A DNA stretch of 47,745 nucleotides from Phormidesmis priestleyi ULC007 (GCF_001895925.1 NZ_MPPI01000039.1:1-47745), one strand, 5' to 3'. Counted from the first letter of the stretch, positions 34,539 through 45,176 are shown. Notes: generated from the letters alone by a model not told the origin. A program made the numbers and translations.

Positions 34539-35771
34539 ATGTTCAAAAGTCGCCTTCTTCTCAGTTTGGTTGCCTTTGCGGTTAGCTTTGGTGTGAGCTT
34601 TGTGACCAGCAGAGACTTTGGTCGGGCATTGCTGACAGGATTGATTACATTCTTTGCAAGCTTGGTTGGGGTTGCGGTCGCTGAACGTCGCTATCATCAG
34701 TTATTTGAGCAACGCTCCGCAGAGTTGATGGCGCACATTCGCGGGTTGCAGCGCCAGCGATCAGAGGCTTATGAGTCGCTGCTTGCTATTAGCGAAGAGC
34801 ACGATCGCATTGCCCAAGACCTCGATTCTCCCCCAAGTCAACCTATTTATAAACCTAGAGCCGCCGTTAGTTGGAACCTCGCTCACCCTTCGGCTCCAGT
34901 TCAAGCGCCGACTAGCCAGGTTCATCTGCGTCAGACCAAACTTCAGGCACTAGAGCGCCAAGAAGCAGACCTCAAAGAGTCGCTGTCGTTCACTCTTTCA
35001 GCCAAGCAGCAAGCAGAACTGAATCTAACCACAACTCAAGCGGAACTGAACCAAATCAAAGCGCAAATTCTAGAACAGAAAAACACGAAAGAAACTTTGA
35101 TTCAGGAGATCGCCGCGCTAACGGGTCAAAAACAGCGCATAGAAGCTGACTTATTGACCTTGCAGCCGCAGATCAACGAGTTAGAACGCTATCGATTGGA
35201 ACTCGATCAGTTTTTACTTTCAGCCGAACCCAAACGCCAACAAGTTGAAACTGGCTCAAAATCTCTGCAAACGGCGATCGAGCAATTGCAGCTTCAAATC
35301 TCATCTCTGCATGAAGAACTTGGTCAGTTAGAAACCCAAATTCTCGCTCGTCGTCAACAAAAAGAAACCCTCGACCACGAAATTTCAGCGTTAAAGAAAA
35401 CGTCAGTCCCCAATCAAGTCACCGACGTAACTCACAAAGTCGCAATCGTGCCAGTCAATCAACGCTCGAATGGCACGGTAATCAAATCGGCTTCTCCAGA
35501 CTTGCCAGTTGAGTGGACTCAATTTTTTACTCACCTGTCAGATTCGGAATTAAAAGCACTGCGCGCGATCGCCGAGCAAAAAAATCTCATGCCCACGCTC
35601 AAAAAAATTGCAGAAGACAATCTCACCATGCCTGAGCTTTTGATCGACGCGATTAACGAACGCGCCCTCGATACGATCGGCGACATGATTTTAGAACCCG
35701 GCTTAAGCAACACTCCCGCTGTGATTGCTGAAGAATATCGCTCGATCGTCCAAAAACTCATTCATCTCTAA
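34539..35771 (+). CDS. membrane-anchored coiled-coil protein with TerB-C-like C-terminus
   Basis: The start chosen is ATG 34539 (MFKSRLLLSLVAFAVSFGVS, 410 aa); an in-frame TTG lies six codons earlier. Two hydrophobic segments (about 5-25 and 31-50) form a membrane hairpin. Residues 60-300 are long coiled coil rich in Gln and Glu. The last 85 residues (WTQFFTHLSDSELKALRAIA, NLMPTLKKIAEDN, LIDAINERALDTIGDMILEP) resemble the TerB C-terminal domain associated with tellurite-type and phage-related membrane systems. That match is by pattern and not certain. No ter genes are nearby. Confidence 0.7.
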   Translation: MFKSRLLLSLVAFAVSFGVSFVTSRDFGRALLTGLITFFASLVGVAVAERRYHQLFEQRSAELMAHIRGLQRQRSEAYESLLAISEEHDRIAQDLDSPPSQPIYKPRAAVSWNLAHPSAPVQAPTSQVHLRQTKLQALERQEADLKESLSFTLSAKQQAELNLTTTQAELNQIKAQILEQKNTKETLIQEIAALTGQKQRIEADLLTLQPQINELERYRLELDQFLLSAEPKRQQVETGSKSLQTAIEQLQLQISSLHEELGQLETQILARRQQKETLDHEISALKKTSVPNQVTDVTHKVAIVPVNQRSNGTVIKSASPDLPVEWTQFFTHLSDSELKALRAIAEQKNLMPTLKKIAEDNLTMPELLIDAINERALDTIGDMILEPGLSNTPAVIAEEYRSIVQKLIHL

Positions 35772-35899
35772 ATTAATGCGTTACTTTTCCTCTTGATGAG
35801 TATTATAAAGAGCCTCTCGACTCTTCCTGGAATTGTCTTATTTAATACTGTTTTCTACAGAAAATAAGCTTACCCCTCACACATTCAACTGATAAAAAT

Positions 35900-38119
35900 A
35901 TGGTTCAGTCCACATCGCCTACTCTTTTCGTCAATCCCACAAGCGGCAGCGATAGCGCAGCAGGCAGTCAAGTTTCGCCCTTTAAAACGATCGCGCGCGC
36001 CCTGCAACAGATTAAATCTGGAACCAAAATTCAACTCGCCCCAGGCACCTACAGCACGGCAACGGGTGAAACCTTTCCGATCGTCATTCCTTCTGGCGTG
36101 ACCATAGTGGGCAACGAATCCAATAAAGGCAGCGGCATTCAAATCACAGGTGGCGGCATCTTTGCCAGCCCCACATTTGCCAATCAACTGGTGACGTTTA
36201 AGTTAGAAAATAACGCCCAACTGCGAGGAGTCACCGTCACCAATTCTGAAACGCGCGGCACCGGAGCTTGGATCGAATCGACCGCACCCACGATTGCCAA
36301 CTGCACCTTTGTAAATTGCAAACGAGAAGGCGTTTTTGCGACAGGCACCGCCAACCCCGTCGTCAATGACAATGTATTCTTTCAAAACGCCGCCAACGGA
36401 ATCTCGATCGTCCGCGACACAAAAGGCGAGTTTCGCCGCAACGTCTGCCAGAACACTGGGTTTGGGCTGGCGATCGGAGACAACGCCGCGCCCTTGATCG
36501 CCGACAGCCGCATCTTTGAAAACCGCTCTGGTATCGTGTTGTCAAAAGCTGCCCGTCCTGTTTTGCGCGGCAACATCGTCGAACGCAACACCGAAAGCGG
36601 GTTAATTTCGTTAGAGCGATCTGTCCCTAACTTAGGCAGCAGTCAAGATCCAGGCGGCAATATCTTTCGAGATAATGCTGAATTTGATTTTGAGAATGCG
36701 ACCAGTCCACCGATCACGATCGCATCGGCTGGCAACCAGATAACGCCAACCAAGGTAAAAGGCCCGATCGAGTTTCTTGTCAGCGAAGTTCCGACTCCTA
36801 CGCCTACGCCGACTCCCAGCCCGATTCCAACTCCTGCACCCACGCCGACTCCCAGCCCGATTCCTACACCGACTCCGACTCCCATTCCAGTTCCGACTCC
36901 GACTCCCACGCCGACCCCGACTCCCGCTCCAGTTCCGACCCCTGTGCCCGACACTGGATTAAGCGACATTCGAGGACATTGGGCAGAAGCCTTTATTCAA
37001 GGATTAGTCAGTCGAAGTCTGATTAGTGGCTTTCCCGATGGCACCTTTAAGCCCGAAGCTCCCTTGACCCGCGCTCAATATGCCGCGATCGTAGCCAAAG
37101 CCTACGATCTGCCGCTCAAACAAGCCGCGACAAATTTCTCAGATGTGCCAGAAAACTTTTGGGCACGCGATTTCATCATCAAATCCAATCGAATGGGCTT
37201 TATTGCGGGCTTCCCGGATGGCACCTTTCGCCCCGGTCAAAATCTTACCCGCGTTCAGGCGCTAGTGTCGCTCGTCAACGGGTTAGGACTCACAGGCGGA
37301 ACGCCTAGCGCGGTCGGGGCTTATAGCGATCGGGCTGAAATTCCCAGCTATGCAACCGATTTAGTGGCGACGGCAACTCAAAAGCGCCTTGTCGTCAACC
37401 ACCCTAATGTGGCGCAACTGCGGCCCGTGATGGATATCACCCGTGCTGAAGTCGCCGCTCTGGTTTATCAATCGTTAGTGGCAACCAATCGTGCCCCCGC
37501 GATCGCATCTGCGTTCATCGTCGATCCAGATACCTCAGTGGCAACGTTTTCAGATATTCAACAGCACTGGTCAAAAGATTTTGTTTTGGGTCTAGCCAGT
37601 CAAAACTTCATTAAGGGGTTTGCTGATGGCAAGTTCCAACCCGATGCCCCAATGACTCGCGCCCAATATGCCGCCATCATCGCCAAGGCCTTTAACCCGG
37701 CTCCCAAACGCAATGCCTTCAAGTTTTCTGATGTGGCGGCCGACTTTTGGGCAAAGCCAATGATCGATCAGGCCTATCGGGCTGGCTTCATCTCCGGTTT
37801 CCCTGACGGCACCTTTAAGCCTAATCAGAATGTGACGCGACTTCAGCTAGTGCTGTCACTGGCAAGCGGGTTTAACCTGCCGCCCGGAGATGTTAGCGCC
37901 TTGAATTTGTATGACGATCGCAGTGCCATCCCGCAAAATGTGCTCGATCGCGTAGCCGCCGCAACCCAAGACCGGATCATTGTCAACTATCCAAATGTGC
38001 GCCAGTTTAACCCCAACCGTGATGCCACCAGAGCTGAGGTGTCTGCAATGGTTTACCAAACGCTGGTGCGAGATGGCAGAGTGGCATCGCTAAACTCACA
38101 GTACATCGTCAACGCCTGA
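35900..38119 (+). CDS. DUF1565 / right-handed beta-helix protein with six SLH domains
   Basis: The 739-aa protein starts with a DUF1565 region (residues 5-60, [20 protein letters not shown]), continues as a parallel beta-helix (60-270), then a Pro-Thr linker of repeated PTPTP units (about 295-350). Two blocks of three S-layer homology domains follow (355-535 and 548-732), for example [17 protein letters not shown] with [20 protein letters not shown], and [23 protein letters not shown] domains bind cell wall polymers and anchor proteins at the envelope. A signal peptide is not obvious at the annotated start. It probably belongs to the surface layer or a carbohydrate-acting protein. Confidence 0.88.
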   Translation: MVQSTSPTLFVNPTSGSDSAAGSQVSPFKTIARALQQIKSGTKIQLAPGTYSTATGETFPIVIPSGVTIVGNESNKGSGIQITGGGIFASPTFANQLVTFKLENNAQLRGVTVTNSETRGTGAWIESTAPTIANCTFVNCKREGVFATGTANPVVNDNVFFQNAANGISIVRDTKGEFRRNVCQNTGFGLAIGDNAAPLIADSRIFENRSGIVLSKAARPVLRGNIVERNTESGLISLERSVPNLGSSQDPGGNIFRDNAEFDFENATSPPITIASAGNQITPTKVKGPIEFLVSEVPTPTPTPTPSPIPTPAPTPTPSPIPTPTPTPIPVPTPTPTPTPTPAPVPTPVPDTGLSDIRGHWAEAFIQGLVSRSLISGFPDGTFKPEAPLTRAQYAAIVAKAYDLPLKQAATNFSDVPENFWARDFIIKSNRMGFIAGFPDGTFRPGQNLTRVQALVSLVNGLGLTGGTPSAVGAYSDRAEIPSYATDLVATATQKRLVVNHPNVAQLRPVMDITRAEVAALVYQSLVATNRAPAIASAFIVDPDTSVATFSDIQQHWSKDFVLGLASQNFIKGFADGKFQPDAPMTRAQYAAIIAKAFNPAPKRNAFKFSDVAADFWAKPMIDQAYRAGFISGFPDGTFKPNQNVTRLQLVLSLASGFNLPPGDVSALNLYDDRSAIPQNVLDRVAAATQDRIIVNYPNVRQFNPNRDATRAEVSAMVYQTLVRDGRVASLNSQYIVNA

Positions 38120-38126
38120 TTCGAGG

Positions 38127-38163
38127 GGGATCAGCCCCAAACCTGATCCCTAACCCCTTTTTT
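38127..38163 (+). terminator. intrinsic terminator after the SLH gene
   Basis: GGGATCAG (38127-38134) pairs with CTGATCCC (38143-38150), and a T-run at 38158-38163 follows. Confidence 0.8.
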
Positions 38164-38221
38164 AGGTTCCGTAAAATGGGAGAATACTAATTGAATTAAC
38201 CACGATCGCAATTTTACAGCT

Positions 38222-38560
38222 ATGGCACAAATGCAATTTTCCAGGGGTGTTGATGAAGATGTGACTCCTGATGTTCGGTTGACTCGCTCTAAAGATGGCA
38301 CGAGTGGAACCGCTACTTTCTACTTTGAGAAACCCACAGCATTGAGCAATGATGTCACCGAAGATGTCACCGGGCTATACATGATTGATGAAGAGGGCGA
38401 AATCATCACTCGCGAGGTCAATGCCAAATTTGTCAACGGCAAGCCAGAAGCACTAGAAGCCCTCTACGTCATGAAATCAGTTGAAGAGTGGGATCGCTTC
38501 ATGCGCTTTATGGAACGCTATGCCGAGCGCAACGGATTGGGCTTTTCTAAGTCATCATAG
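38222..38560 (+). CDS. psb28: photosystem II reaction center protein Psb28
   Basis: The 112-aa protein matches Psb28 along its whole length: [60 protein letters not shown] and [20 protein letters not shown]. It is an extrinsic factor that binds CP47-containing assembly intermediates of photosystem II on the cytoplasmic side and is not part of the mature complex. This gene alone fixes the organism as cyanobacterial. moaB begins 10 bp later and is likely co-transcribed. Confidence 0.97.
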   Translation: MAQMQFSRGVDEDVTPDVRLTRSKDGTSGTATFYFEKPTALSNDVTEDVTGLYMIDEEGEIITREVNAKFVNGKPEALEALYVMKSVEEWDRFMRFMERYAERNGLGFSKSS

Positions 38561-38569
38561 TGGGCACTC

Positions 38570-39076
38570 ATGACCCAACATCCTCACCCTGACGCTCCCG
38601 GGGTGACTGTTTCTTGCGCTGTCATTACCGTGAGCGACACCCGCACGCGTGAAACCGATCGCAGCGGTCAACTGATCCAACAGCTTTTATCGAATGCTGG
38701 GCACTCGATCGGGTTCTACACCTTAGTAAAAGACGAACCGGATCAGATTCGTTCACAGATCCAAAATTTAAGCGAACGTTTGGATCTGAGTGTCCTCATT
38801 GTGAATGGCGGAACGGGGATCGCACCTAGAGACACGACCTACGATGCGATCGAGAGCCTTCTAGAAAAAACCTTACCAGGATTTGGAGAACTTTTTAGAT
38901 TCCTCAGTTATCCAGAAATTGGGTCAAGAGCAATCGCGTCGAGAGCGATCGCCGGAGTCTATCGCGGCAAACTCGTGTTCTCGGTTCCGGGTTCTTCAAA
39001 TGCGGTCAGACTTGCCCTAGAAAAATTGATTCTTCCAGAACTTGTGCATTTGGTGAACCAAATATCTGGAGGTTAA
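38570..39076 (+). CDS. moaB: molybdenum cofactor biosynthesis protein B
   Basis: The 168-aa protein has the MoaB/MogA fold: CAVITVSDTRTRETDRSGQL, VLIVNGGTGIAPRDTTYDAI, GFGELFRFLSYPEIGSRAIA and KLVFSVPGSSNAVRLALEKL. The family binds molybdopterin and adenylates it before molybdate insertion, serving nitrate reductase and others in cyanobacteria. It is 10 bp downstream of psb28. Confidence 0.93.
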   Translation: MTQHPHPDAPGVTVSCAVITVSDTRTRETDRSGQLIQQLLSNAGHSIGFYTLVKDEPDQIRSQIQNLSERLDLSVLIVNGGTGIAPRDTTYDAIESLLEKTLPGFGELFRFLSYPEIGSRAIASRAIAGVYRGKLVFSVPGSSNAVRLALEKLILPELVHLVNQISGG

Positions 39077-39107
39077 AATTCTTCCTTAACTTCAAAGATT
39101 GGATGTT

Positions 39108-39377
39108 CTACACGGCTTGAATCCATTCTTTCACGTCGTACTCAGTCCAGATCTGGTTTTGCCAATAGGGGTCAGCTTCAACAACTTGACGCACGGTTGC
39201 CTCGTCTTGCGCCTCATAAATAGCGAAGACTTTTGTGAGATCTTTGGTCGGACCGATCGTCACCAGCACTCCCGCCGCTTTTTGTTTTGCCAGCCCATCT
39301 AAATGTGCCTGACGATAAGGAGTCCGTTTTTCTAGAACGTCCTCGCAATAGCTTCCCCACATCACATATTTGGGCAT
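39108..39377 (-). CDS. YciI-like protein
   Basis: The 89-aa protein has the small alpha/beta YciI fold: YVMWGSYCEDVLEKRTPYRQ, AHLDGLAKQKAAGVLVTIGP and VEADPYWQNQIWTEYDVKEW. The conserved His and Asp pair typical of the family is present (RQAHLDGL and VEADPYW). The biochemical role is unknown. It starts 14 bp after the pheT stop on the same strand, suggesting co-transcription. Confidence 0.88.
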   Translation of the reverse strand: MPKYVMWGSYCEDVLEKRTPYRQAHLDGLAKQKAAGVLVTIGPTKDLTKVFAIYEAQDEATVRQVVEADPYWQNQIWTEYDVKEWIQAV

Positions 39378-39391
39378 TGCTCGCGCTCCGA

Positions 39392-41836
39392 TTAGCTTCT
39401 CAGTTCCACTCTAAACTTCTCAACGATCGCCTCTCGCACCTTTTGTTGAATGGGCGCGATGTCGTCATCAGTGAGGGTGCGATCGTCAGCTCGATAAATC
39501 AGCCGAAACGCCAAACTGCGTTGACCTTCAGGAACTCGATCGCCCCGATATTCATCAAACAATTCGACCGATTCGAGCAATTTTCCGCCAGTTTTGGTGA
39601 TCAACCGCTTTAATTCTGCCACTCCAACGGTTGTAGCGACATAAAACGCCAGATCGCGATCGGAGGATGGATAGGTCGAATAAGACTGGAAGGTAGGAAT
39701 CAAAACCTCTTCTTGTTCGAGTTGAGCGATCGCCACATTCAGATCGAGTTGAAACACGTAGATCTCATCGGGCAGATCTCGCTCTTGCCTCAGTTGGGGA
39801 TGGAGTTGTCCAAACGTGCCCAGCCGATTGCCCTGACTCCAGAGAGAAGCCGTCCGTCCGGGATGTAACCGAGAGTCGCGGCGATCGGGCTGATATTCGA
39901 TCGTCAAGCCCACTCGCTTAAACACCGCCTCTAAGATTCCTTTTGCCTCAAACCACGAGAGAGGCTGCTCTCGCCCACTTCGCACCCATTTGCCTTGTGT
40001 TGGGTCGCCTCCCATAATTCCGGCGATAAATTCGGCTTCGGTCAATCCTTCCTCTTCTCGCGAAAACACATGACCAAACTCAAAGCCGTTTAGCGCCCCA
40101 TTTCCCTGCTCTAAGTTGAACTGAAACGCATCAATTAATCCTGAAATTAGATCAGTCCGCAGGGCAGAATATTCTGTGAATAGCGGATTTGCGAGAATCA
40201 CCTGGCTCTCTGACTCTGGTTTGCCCAATGAGTAGTGAATCAACTCCGTCAACCCGGCAGCTCGCAGTGACTCTCGAAGTTTGCGGGTGATCGCTTGCTC
40301 GATCGACAAATATCCTGGCTCTGTCTTCTCTGGCAGCGTGTCGCAGAACTTGTTGTATCCATAGATTCGAGCGATCTCTTCAATCAGGTCGATTTCACGC
40401 TCTAGGTCTCGATAGCGATAGAAAGGCACCGTCACCGACCAACCATCGGGCTTGATGACGGTAAGCTCACAGCCTAATGCGGTGAGAGTCCGTTCAACCT
40501 CGCTGGACGGAAGGTCGCCAATATCATCTTCTAACTCGACCATTCCTAAGACTTGATTGACCCGCTCTAGGCGAAGCTTGATCGTTCGCGTCACTGCTTC
40601 CTTCGGGCGCGAGTCTGCGGTTTCTTGAGCGACGATCGTGCCTCCCGCCAATTCAATCATCAGCTTTAAAGCACGATGGCAAGCAGTTTCTAGTTCGGCG
40701 AGATTAACTCCTCGCTCATAGCGGGCAGACGCTTCAGTTCGCAAACCTTGAGAACGGGCAGACCGACGAATCGCCGCCGTGTCAAAGAGTGCCGCTTCTA
40801 GCATTAAGTTTTGAGTACCTTCATAAACCTCAGTCTCCTCACCACCCATCACCCCTGCCAGGGCAATCGGCTTGTCATTTGCAGTGATCAGGAGCGTTTG
40901 CTCTTGGAGAGATTTGGTTTGTCCGTCTAGCGTTTTGAGCGATTCTTCAGCACGAGCAAATCGAACTCCGATCGTCAGTGCATCACTTCCAGCAACGGTG
41001 ACGAGACGATCGCGATCGAAGGCATGGAGCGGTTGTCCCCACTCTAATAAAACGTAATTTGTGACATCCACCACATTGCTAATCGGACGGATTCCTGCCG
41101 ATTGCAGACGTTGTTGCAGCCATAGAGGAGACGGAGCGATTTTTACGCCCTCGATCGTCGTGCCAATATAGGTTGGGCAAGCCTGAGGCTCTAAAACCTT
41201 CACGGATAAACTGCCGCTCCCAGATTTTTGAACCGTTGGCTTTTCTGCCTGCGGCAATCTCAGCGTCGCCCCTGTCAGCGCCACAACCTCACGCGCCACG
41301 CCTACCATACTCAGCGCATCCGCCCGATTTGCAGTCGAGGTCAGATCTAAAATTACGTCATCCAGCCCTAATAAAGGTCGAGCATCCTGTCCCGGCTTCA
41401 GCGTTCCTAACACTGACTCGTCAAAGATGTGGATGCCCTCTGATTCTTTAGTTAACCCCACCTCAGACAAAGAGCAGATCATGCCTTCTGAAGCAACGCC
41501 CCGCAACTTAGCGGGTTTAATCTTCAGGTCAACTTTGGGCAAATAAGTTCCCAGCGTTGCCACCGGGACGAAAACTCCCGATCGCACATTTGCTGCCCCA
41601 CAGACGATCGTAGAAGGCGTGTCACCCCCAATATCAACTTTGCAGACACTTAAGCGATCGGCATTTGGGTGAGGATCGCGCTCTAGCACTTTGCCCACCA
41701 CAACCCCATCTGCCCAAGTGCGTCGGTCTTCAATGTCTTCGACCTCAAACCCTGCCATCGTCAGCATTTCAGCCAAAGCTTCTGGAGGCATTGAAATATC
41801 TACTAGTTCCCGCAGCCAGTTCAGAGAAATACGCAT
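39392..41836 (-). CDS. pheT: phenylalanine--tRNA ligase beta subunit
   Basis: The 814-aa protein starts [20 protein letters not shown]. It has an EMAP-like tRNA-binding domain (about 38-150, [20 protein letters not shown]), the B3/4 editing domain (about 210-390), B5 (about 415-490), the class II core-like domain (about 500-690, [11 protein letters not shown]), and the C-terminal FDX-ACB anticodon-binding domain (about 720-814, [12 protein letters not shown]). It works with PheS, not encoded nearby, in phenylalanyl-tRNA synthesis. Length and domain order are normal. Confidence 0.97.
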   Translation of the reverse strand: MRISLNWLRELVDISMPPEALAEMLTMAGFEVEDIEDRRTWADGVVVGKVLERDPHPNADRLSVCKVDIGGDTPSTIVCGAANVRSGVFVPVATLGTYLPKVDLKIKPAKLRGVASEGMICSLSEVGLTKESEGIHIFDESVLGTLKPGQDARPLLGLDDVILDLTSTANRADALSMVGVAREVVALTGATLRLPQAEKPTVQKSGSGSLSVKVLEPQACPTYIGTTIEGVKIAPSPLWLQQRLQSAGIRPISNVVDVTNYVLLEWGQPLHAFDRDRLVTVAGSDALTIGVRFARAEESLKTLDGQTKSLQEQTLLITANDKPIALAGVMGGEETEVYEGTQNLMLEAALFDTAAIRRSARSQGLRTEASARYERGVNLAELETACHRALKLMIELAGGTIVAQETADSRPKEAVTRTIKLRLERVNQVLGMVELEDDIGDLPSSEVERTLTALGCELTVIKPDGWSVTVPFYRYRDLEREIDLIEEIARIYGYNKFCDTLPEKTEPGYLSIEQAITRKLRESLRAAGLTELIHYSLGKPESESQVILANPLFTEYSALRTDLISGLIDAFQFNLEQGNGALNGFEFGHVFSREEEGLTEAEFIAGIMGGDPTQGKWVRSGREQPLSWFEAKGILEAVFKRVGLTIEYQPDRRDSRLHPGRTASLWSQGNRLGTFGQLHPQLRQERDLPDEIYVFQLDLNVAIAQLEQEEVLIPTFQSYSTYPSSDRDLAFYVATTVGVAELKRLITKTGGKLLESVELFDEYRGDRVPEGQRSLAFRLIYRADDRTLTDDDIAPIQQKVREAIVEKFRVELRS

Positions 41837-42653
41837 TGAGCTTGCTTTTGATCTACGCCAGTCTGAACTATTCTACCGCTCCCAGGCAAAGGATTGGACA
41901 GAGAGCGGTCTGATACCCATTTGATGTGTGAATGCGACAGATCCGTATGAGGGCACTGCCGTGCCATGCCCGTACAACAAGCCGTGCCCCGTCGGATTGA
42001 ACGATCAGTCGCAGTTGCTTCCGAAATTGGTTTGACTCATCCCCTCAAACTCTTGACCCTGTAGTCAAAATAGAAATAGTCTACTTTTTGCTACAGTGTT
42101 TTGGCTGCATTTCTGGCTTAACTTCGGATTTATGTCTCACAAACTTACGGAAGTTCCAGTCCGTCAGAGTATTGAGTAATAAGAGATAAATATCACCTTT
42201 GCAACGAGGCTATTTCTTGGGCACCTATTCTCAAACGGATACAATGCAATGTCAGCAAAATCTATCTAGACAAGCATGATTTTCACAGTCTACGATTATA
42301 TAAAGAGGGTTTTTCTAAAATGGGAGTAACCTTCTTTGATTTGACTCAACTCTAGTTTGCCTTTACACGATCGCCCAGCTTCCATAAAAGTTATCCATGC
42401 TGAAAGGAAAGTTCGCGCTATTGTTGTTGGCAGAGCCTGACCGTATGGGTATCCTGTATAACCAGGAGCATTCAGCAAATTAGGGGCTTGACCGCTGCTA
42501 GTTTATAGAGACTTTAAGTTCAAATGGTTCAACTTTAGACACTCTTTAAAGGATCTCTTACACCTTTGACCCTATAGTCATCGAGTCGGTGCCCAGATCA
42601 TCAGGGCAGGGTAGCAATATCCCACTACTCACAATCAACGCGGGTAATGCTGA
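41837..42653. other. 817-bp gap with no clear gene
   Basis: The only open frames are short (for example 60 codons on the minus strand at 42296-42478) and unrecognised. The region holds a GC-rich palindromic repeat near 41911-41966 and two copies of GACCCTRTAGTC (about 42054-42065 and 42569-42580), the second about 80 bp before the kinase gene. It is perhaps the site of a lost mobile element and also contains the kinase promoter. Confidence 0.5.
41911..41975. repeat. interspersed palindromic repeat
   Basis: The sequence includes TACCCATTTGATGTGTGAATG and a short palindrome GGCAC-TGCC-GTGCC (41952-41965). It resembles a dispersed palindromic element I recall from other filamentous cyanobacteria, and is related in style to the 6144-6205 repeat. 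The borders are approximate. Confidence 0.45.
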
Positions 42654-44273
42654 ATGAGCTACTGCTTGAATCCAGTCTGTCCACATCCTGAAAACCTCAT
42701 CCACACTGAAGCGTGTCAGGCTTGTGGCTCTAAGCTATTGTTGAGCGATCGCTTTCGGATTCTGCACGCGCTTGGTCAAGGGGGCTTTGGCGCAACCTTT
42801 CTAGCCCGCAACGAAAAGTTACCCGGTCAGCCCAACTGTGTGATAAAGCAATTACGTCCCACTGCCACTGCCCCTCACATTTTGCAGATGGCACGAGATT
42901 TGTTTGGGCGAGAAGCCTGCACCTTGGGAAAGATTGGCAACCATCCCCAAATTCCTCAGTTGTTGGACTATTTTGAGGCAAATCAAGAATTTTATCTAGT
43001 TCAAGAATATATCAGTGGGGCAACGCTGCAACAAGAAGTTAAGCGAGAAGGCACATTTGGCGAATTAAAAGTCAAGGTCTTTCTGAGCGAAATTTTGCCT
43101 ATTCTGCAATATATTCATAGTCATCAAGTCATTCACCGTGATATTAAGCCTGCAAACTTAATTCGGCGCTCTCACGACTGCAAATTGGTATTGATCGACT
43201 TTGGAGCGGTCAAAAATCAGGTGAGCGATTTGAACGCTAGTCTTTCAGAACAAACAGCCCTCACGTCTTATGCGATCGGCACCCCTGGTTTCGCTCCACC
43301 CGAACAGATGGCGATGCGTCCGGTATATGCCAGCGACCTCTATGCGCTAGGAGTCACCTGCATCTACTTGATAACAGGAAAATCTCCTAAAGATTTAGAC
43401 TACGACCCCGCAACGGGAGAGTTAGTCTGGCAAAAACAAGTCCAGGTGAGCGACCACTTTGCCAAAGTTCTCAGAAAAATGCTAGAAGTCTCAGTTCGTC
43501 ACCGCTACCAGTCGGCAAACGAGATTCTGCGAGATCTAGATTTGGAACCCTACTTAGAAAGTCTGGCAAGCGGTATGACTAACGTGCCATCTCAGCCAAA
43601 CACTGTTGGGCGCAAGCGAGGCGACCCTTCTGGGCCTGACTCTCAAGATTCTTCCGCTTCTCCCAATGCTCGTGCTGCAATGGCAATCAGAGCACGCCAG
43701 ACTCGCACTGAATCGACCAGCCTTCAGTCTGGGCAGACTCGCGGTCGCGTTATGGCAACTAAGCCATCAGTTTCAGGAGCTAAAAGCCGCGACTCTGGAG
43801 GGCGCACCGGAAACTCTGGAGGAGGGCAGTCGAGCAGTTCACCTAAGCTAGATTCTCAAGGGTTACAGAGCTACTACAGCAAAGGGAAACGAGATTTTGC
43901 TTCTTATGATTTGACGGAGTTGATTCTGACGAGAGTCGATTTATCGAATGCGGTTTTCCATCAGGCAAACTTGCATAAAGTCAATCTTCATGGAGCCAAC
44001 CTGATTAGCGTTAACTTTGGACGCGCCAATCTCAGTCACGCCAACTTACGTGATGCCAACTTGACAAAAGCTTATCTCAGCAACGCTGACCTAGAAGGTG
44101 CAGACTTACGCGGAGCCAACTTGAGTAGCGCTTACCTACTCAACGCAAACTTGCGAGGTGCTAACCTCTGTGGCGCAAATCTCACTGGGGCAAAGTTGAG
44201 TCAAGAGCAGTTGACGATGGCACGAACGAACTGGATGACTATCAGACCCACAGGGAAACGCGGAATTTGGTAA
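42654..44273 (+). CDS. SpkB-like serine/threonine kinase with Cys4 motif and pentapeptide repeats
   Basis: The 539-aa protein has an N-terminal Cys4 motif (C4, C9, C21, C24), then a Hanks-type kinase domain (about 34-300) with ATP loop GQGGFGATF, Lys65 in CVIKQL, HRDIKPANLI (Asp163) and DFG at 182-184. A Ser/Gly-rich linker (305-410) precedes pentapeptide repeats (about 425-525) of the A(D/N)LxxA type, such as LSNADLEGADLRGANLSSAY. This architecture is known from Synechocystis SpkB, which is linked to oxidative stress. It is followed by a terminator at 44399. Confidence 0.9.
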   Translation: MSYCLNPVCPHPENLIHTEACQACGSKLLLSDRFRILHALGQGGFGATFLARNEKLPGQPNCVIKQLRPTATAPHILQMARDLFGREACTLGKIGNHPQIPQLLDYFEANQEFYLVQEYISGATLQQEVKREGTFGELKVKVFLSEILPILQYIHSHQVIHRDIKPANLIRRSHDCKLVLIDFGAVKNQVSDLNASLSEQTALTSYAIGTPGFAPPEQMAMRPVYASDLYALGVTCIYLITGKSPKDLDYDPATGELVWQKQVQVSDHFAKVLRKMLEVSVRHRYQSANEILRDLDLEPYLESLASGMTNVPSQPNTVGRKRGDPSGPDSQDSSASPNARAAMAIRARQTRTESTSLQSGQTRGRVMATKPSVSGAKSRDSGGRTGNSGGGQSSSSPKLDSQGLQSYYSKGKRDFASYDLTELILTRVDLSNAVFHQANLHKVNLHGANLISVNFGRANLSHANLRDANLTKAYLSNADLEGADLRGANLSSAYLLNANLRGANLCGANLTGAKLSQEQLTMARTNWMTIRPTGKRGIW

Positions 44274-44398
44274 AGCTAAGGCTAGTCATCAAAGCGCTTC
44301 TGAAAATTAGAAGATCAGCAACCTTCTGTTCGCTAGTGTACTTTTTCAAGCTTAGAAGACCTGTAAATTTAAATTATCTTGTTTACCCGGAACACTGT

Positions 44399-44428
44399 CC
44401 TCTACCAGCAATGTTAGAGGATTTTTTT
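44399..44428 (+). terminator. intrinsic terminator after the kinase gene
   Basis: CCTCTA (44399-44404) pairs with TAGAGG (44415-44420) and is followed by ATTTTTTT. Confidence 0.8.
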
Positions 44429-44469
44429 GTGAAAGAAAGAGGGCGATCGCCCACCCTCAGCTACATCGG

Positions 44470-44712
44470 TCACTCGCCCGTTACCAATTCTTCTACTGCC
44501 GGATCAAACACAATCTCATAGTTTCCGATCGGGTTCAGCCGCTTCAACACCCGCAAATGTTCCGTCGCATCATTCCGCCGCCGAAACCGAGCCACCACAC
44601 GGCGCTGCATCTTTGGCAAAAGCTGAATAATGCACCAAGGAGACAAACGATCGCGGTAACTCCGCACAAAACTGTCACCAACCGTTGCTGACGGCTGCGA
44701 TGCTGATATCAT
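44470..44712 (-). CDS. small conserved cyanobacterial protein
   Basis: The start is placed at 44712 (MISASQPSATVGDSFVRSYR, 80 aa), because a strong GGGAGGT ribosome binding site lies just before that ATG. The core, DRLSPWCIIQLLPKMQRRVV followed by ARFRRRNDATEHLRVLKRLN, is a pattern I recognise from many cyanobacterial hypothetical proteins. It is positively charged in the centre, suggesting contact with nucleic acid or acidic partners. It diverges from the XRE-type gene by 125 bp. The function is unknown. Confidence 0.7.
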   Translation of the reverse strand: MISASQPSATVGDSFVRSYRDRLSPWCIIQLLPKMQRRVVARFRRRNDATEHLRVLKRLNPIGNYEIVFDPAVEELVTGE

Positions 44713-44837
44713 ATGGTTACCTCCCGTAATGGGATAAGAAGTAGCGATCGCTCTCAAGTTTTCCAGGCGAAAAGAGCGATCGCTTTTCAATGTACAACAA
44801 TTATTAAATGTCGCATACGCGTCATTGTCAAGTCTGA

Positions 44838-45047
44838 ATGGGGCTAGTTAGGCTAAAAATTCGAGAATTAGCTGACAAGCGAGGCTGGACTTTGAAAGAA
44901 GTGTCCGAACGCTCAGGCGTTAACTACAGCACAGTCAGAAGTTATGTTCAGCGTGGTGAGTTGAATACTGTTGATTTGAGTGCGGTTTATAAGATTGCGA
45001 AGGCTTTTGGGGTGACGATCGATGATTTGGTTGAGGTGGTGGAATAG
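44838..45047 (+). CDS. XRE-type helix-turn-helix regulator
   Basis: The 69-aa protein is almost entirely one HTH_3/XRE domain: LKIRELADKRGWTLKEVSER followed by SGVNYSTVRSYVQRGELNTV and KIAKAFGVTIDDLVEVVE. The recognition helix is near 27-36. Small proteins of this kind repress their own or nearby promoters. It diverges from the 80-aa gene and may control it. The reading frame after the TAG stop stays open for 28 more codons with protein-like content (see findings). Confidence 0.85.
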   Translation: MGLVRLKIRELADKRGWTLKEVSERSGVNYSTVRSYVQRGELNTVDLSAVYKIAKAFGVTIDDLVEVVE

Positions 45048-45176
45048 GGGGCGATCGAACTCTTACAAAGACCTGACGGTATCAAGTACATAGATCCTTC
45101 TAAAGGCAAAAAACACGCCGAGTCGGAACATTAATACAAGTCTTAAAAACAGGCTGAAGCTACCGGACATTACAGT

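Noticed and set aside
36643-36969. Gly/Val-rich minus-strand frame over the SLH gene
   Set aside because: It is the antisense shadow of the Pro-Thr linker repeats; low complexity in both directions.
42296-42478. 60-codon minus-strand frame in the large gap
   Set aside because: No recognisable family, no ribosome binding site and no neighbouring support.
44267-44521. 84-codon frame after the kinase gene
   Set aside because: It crosses the terminator at 44399-44428 and overlaps the reverse-strand conserved gene.
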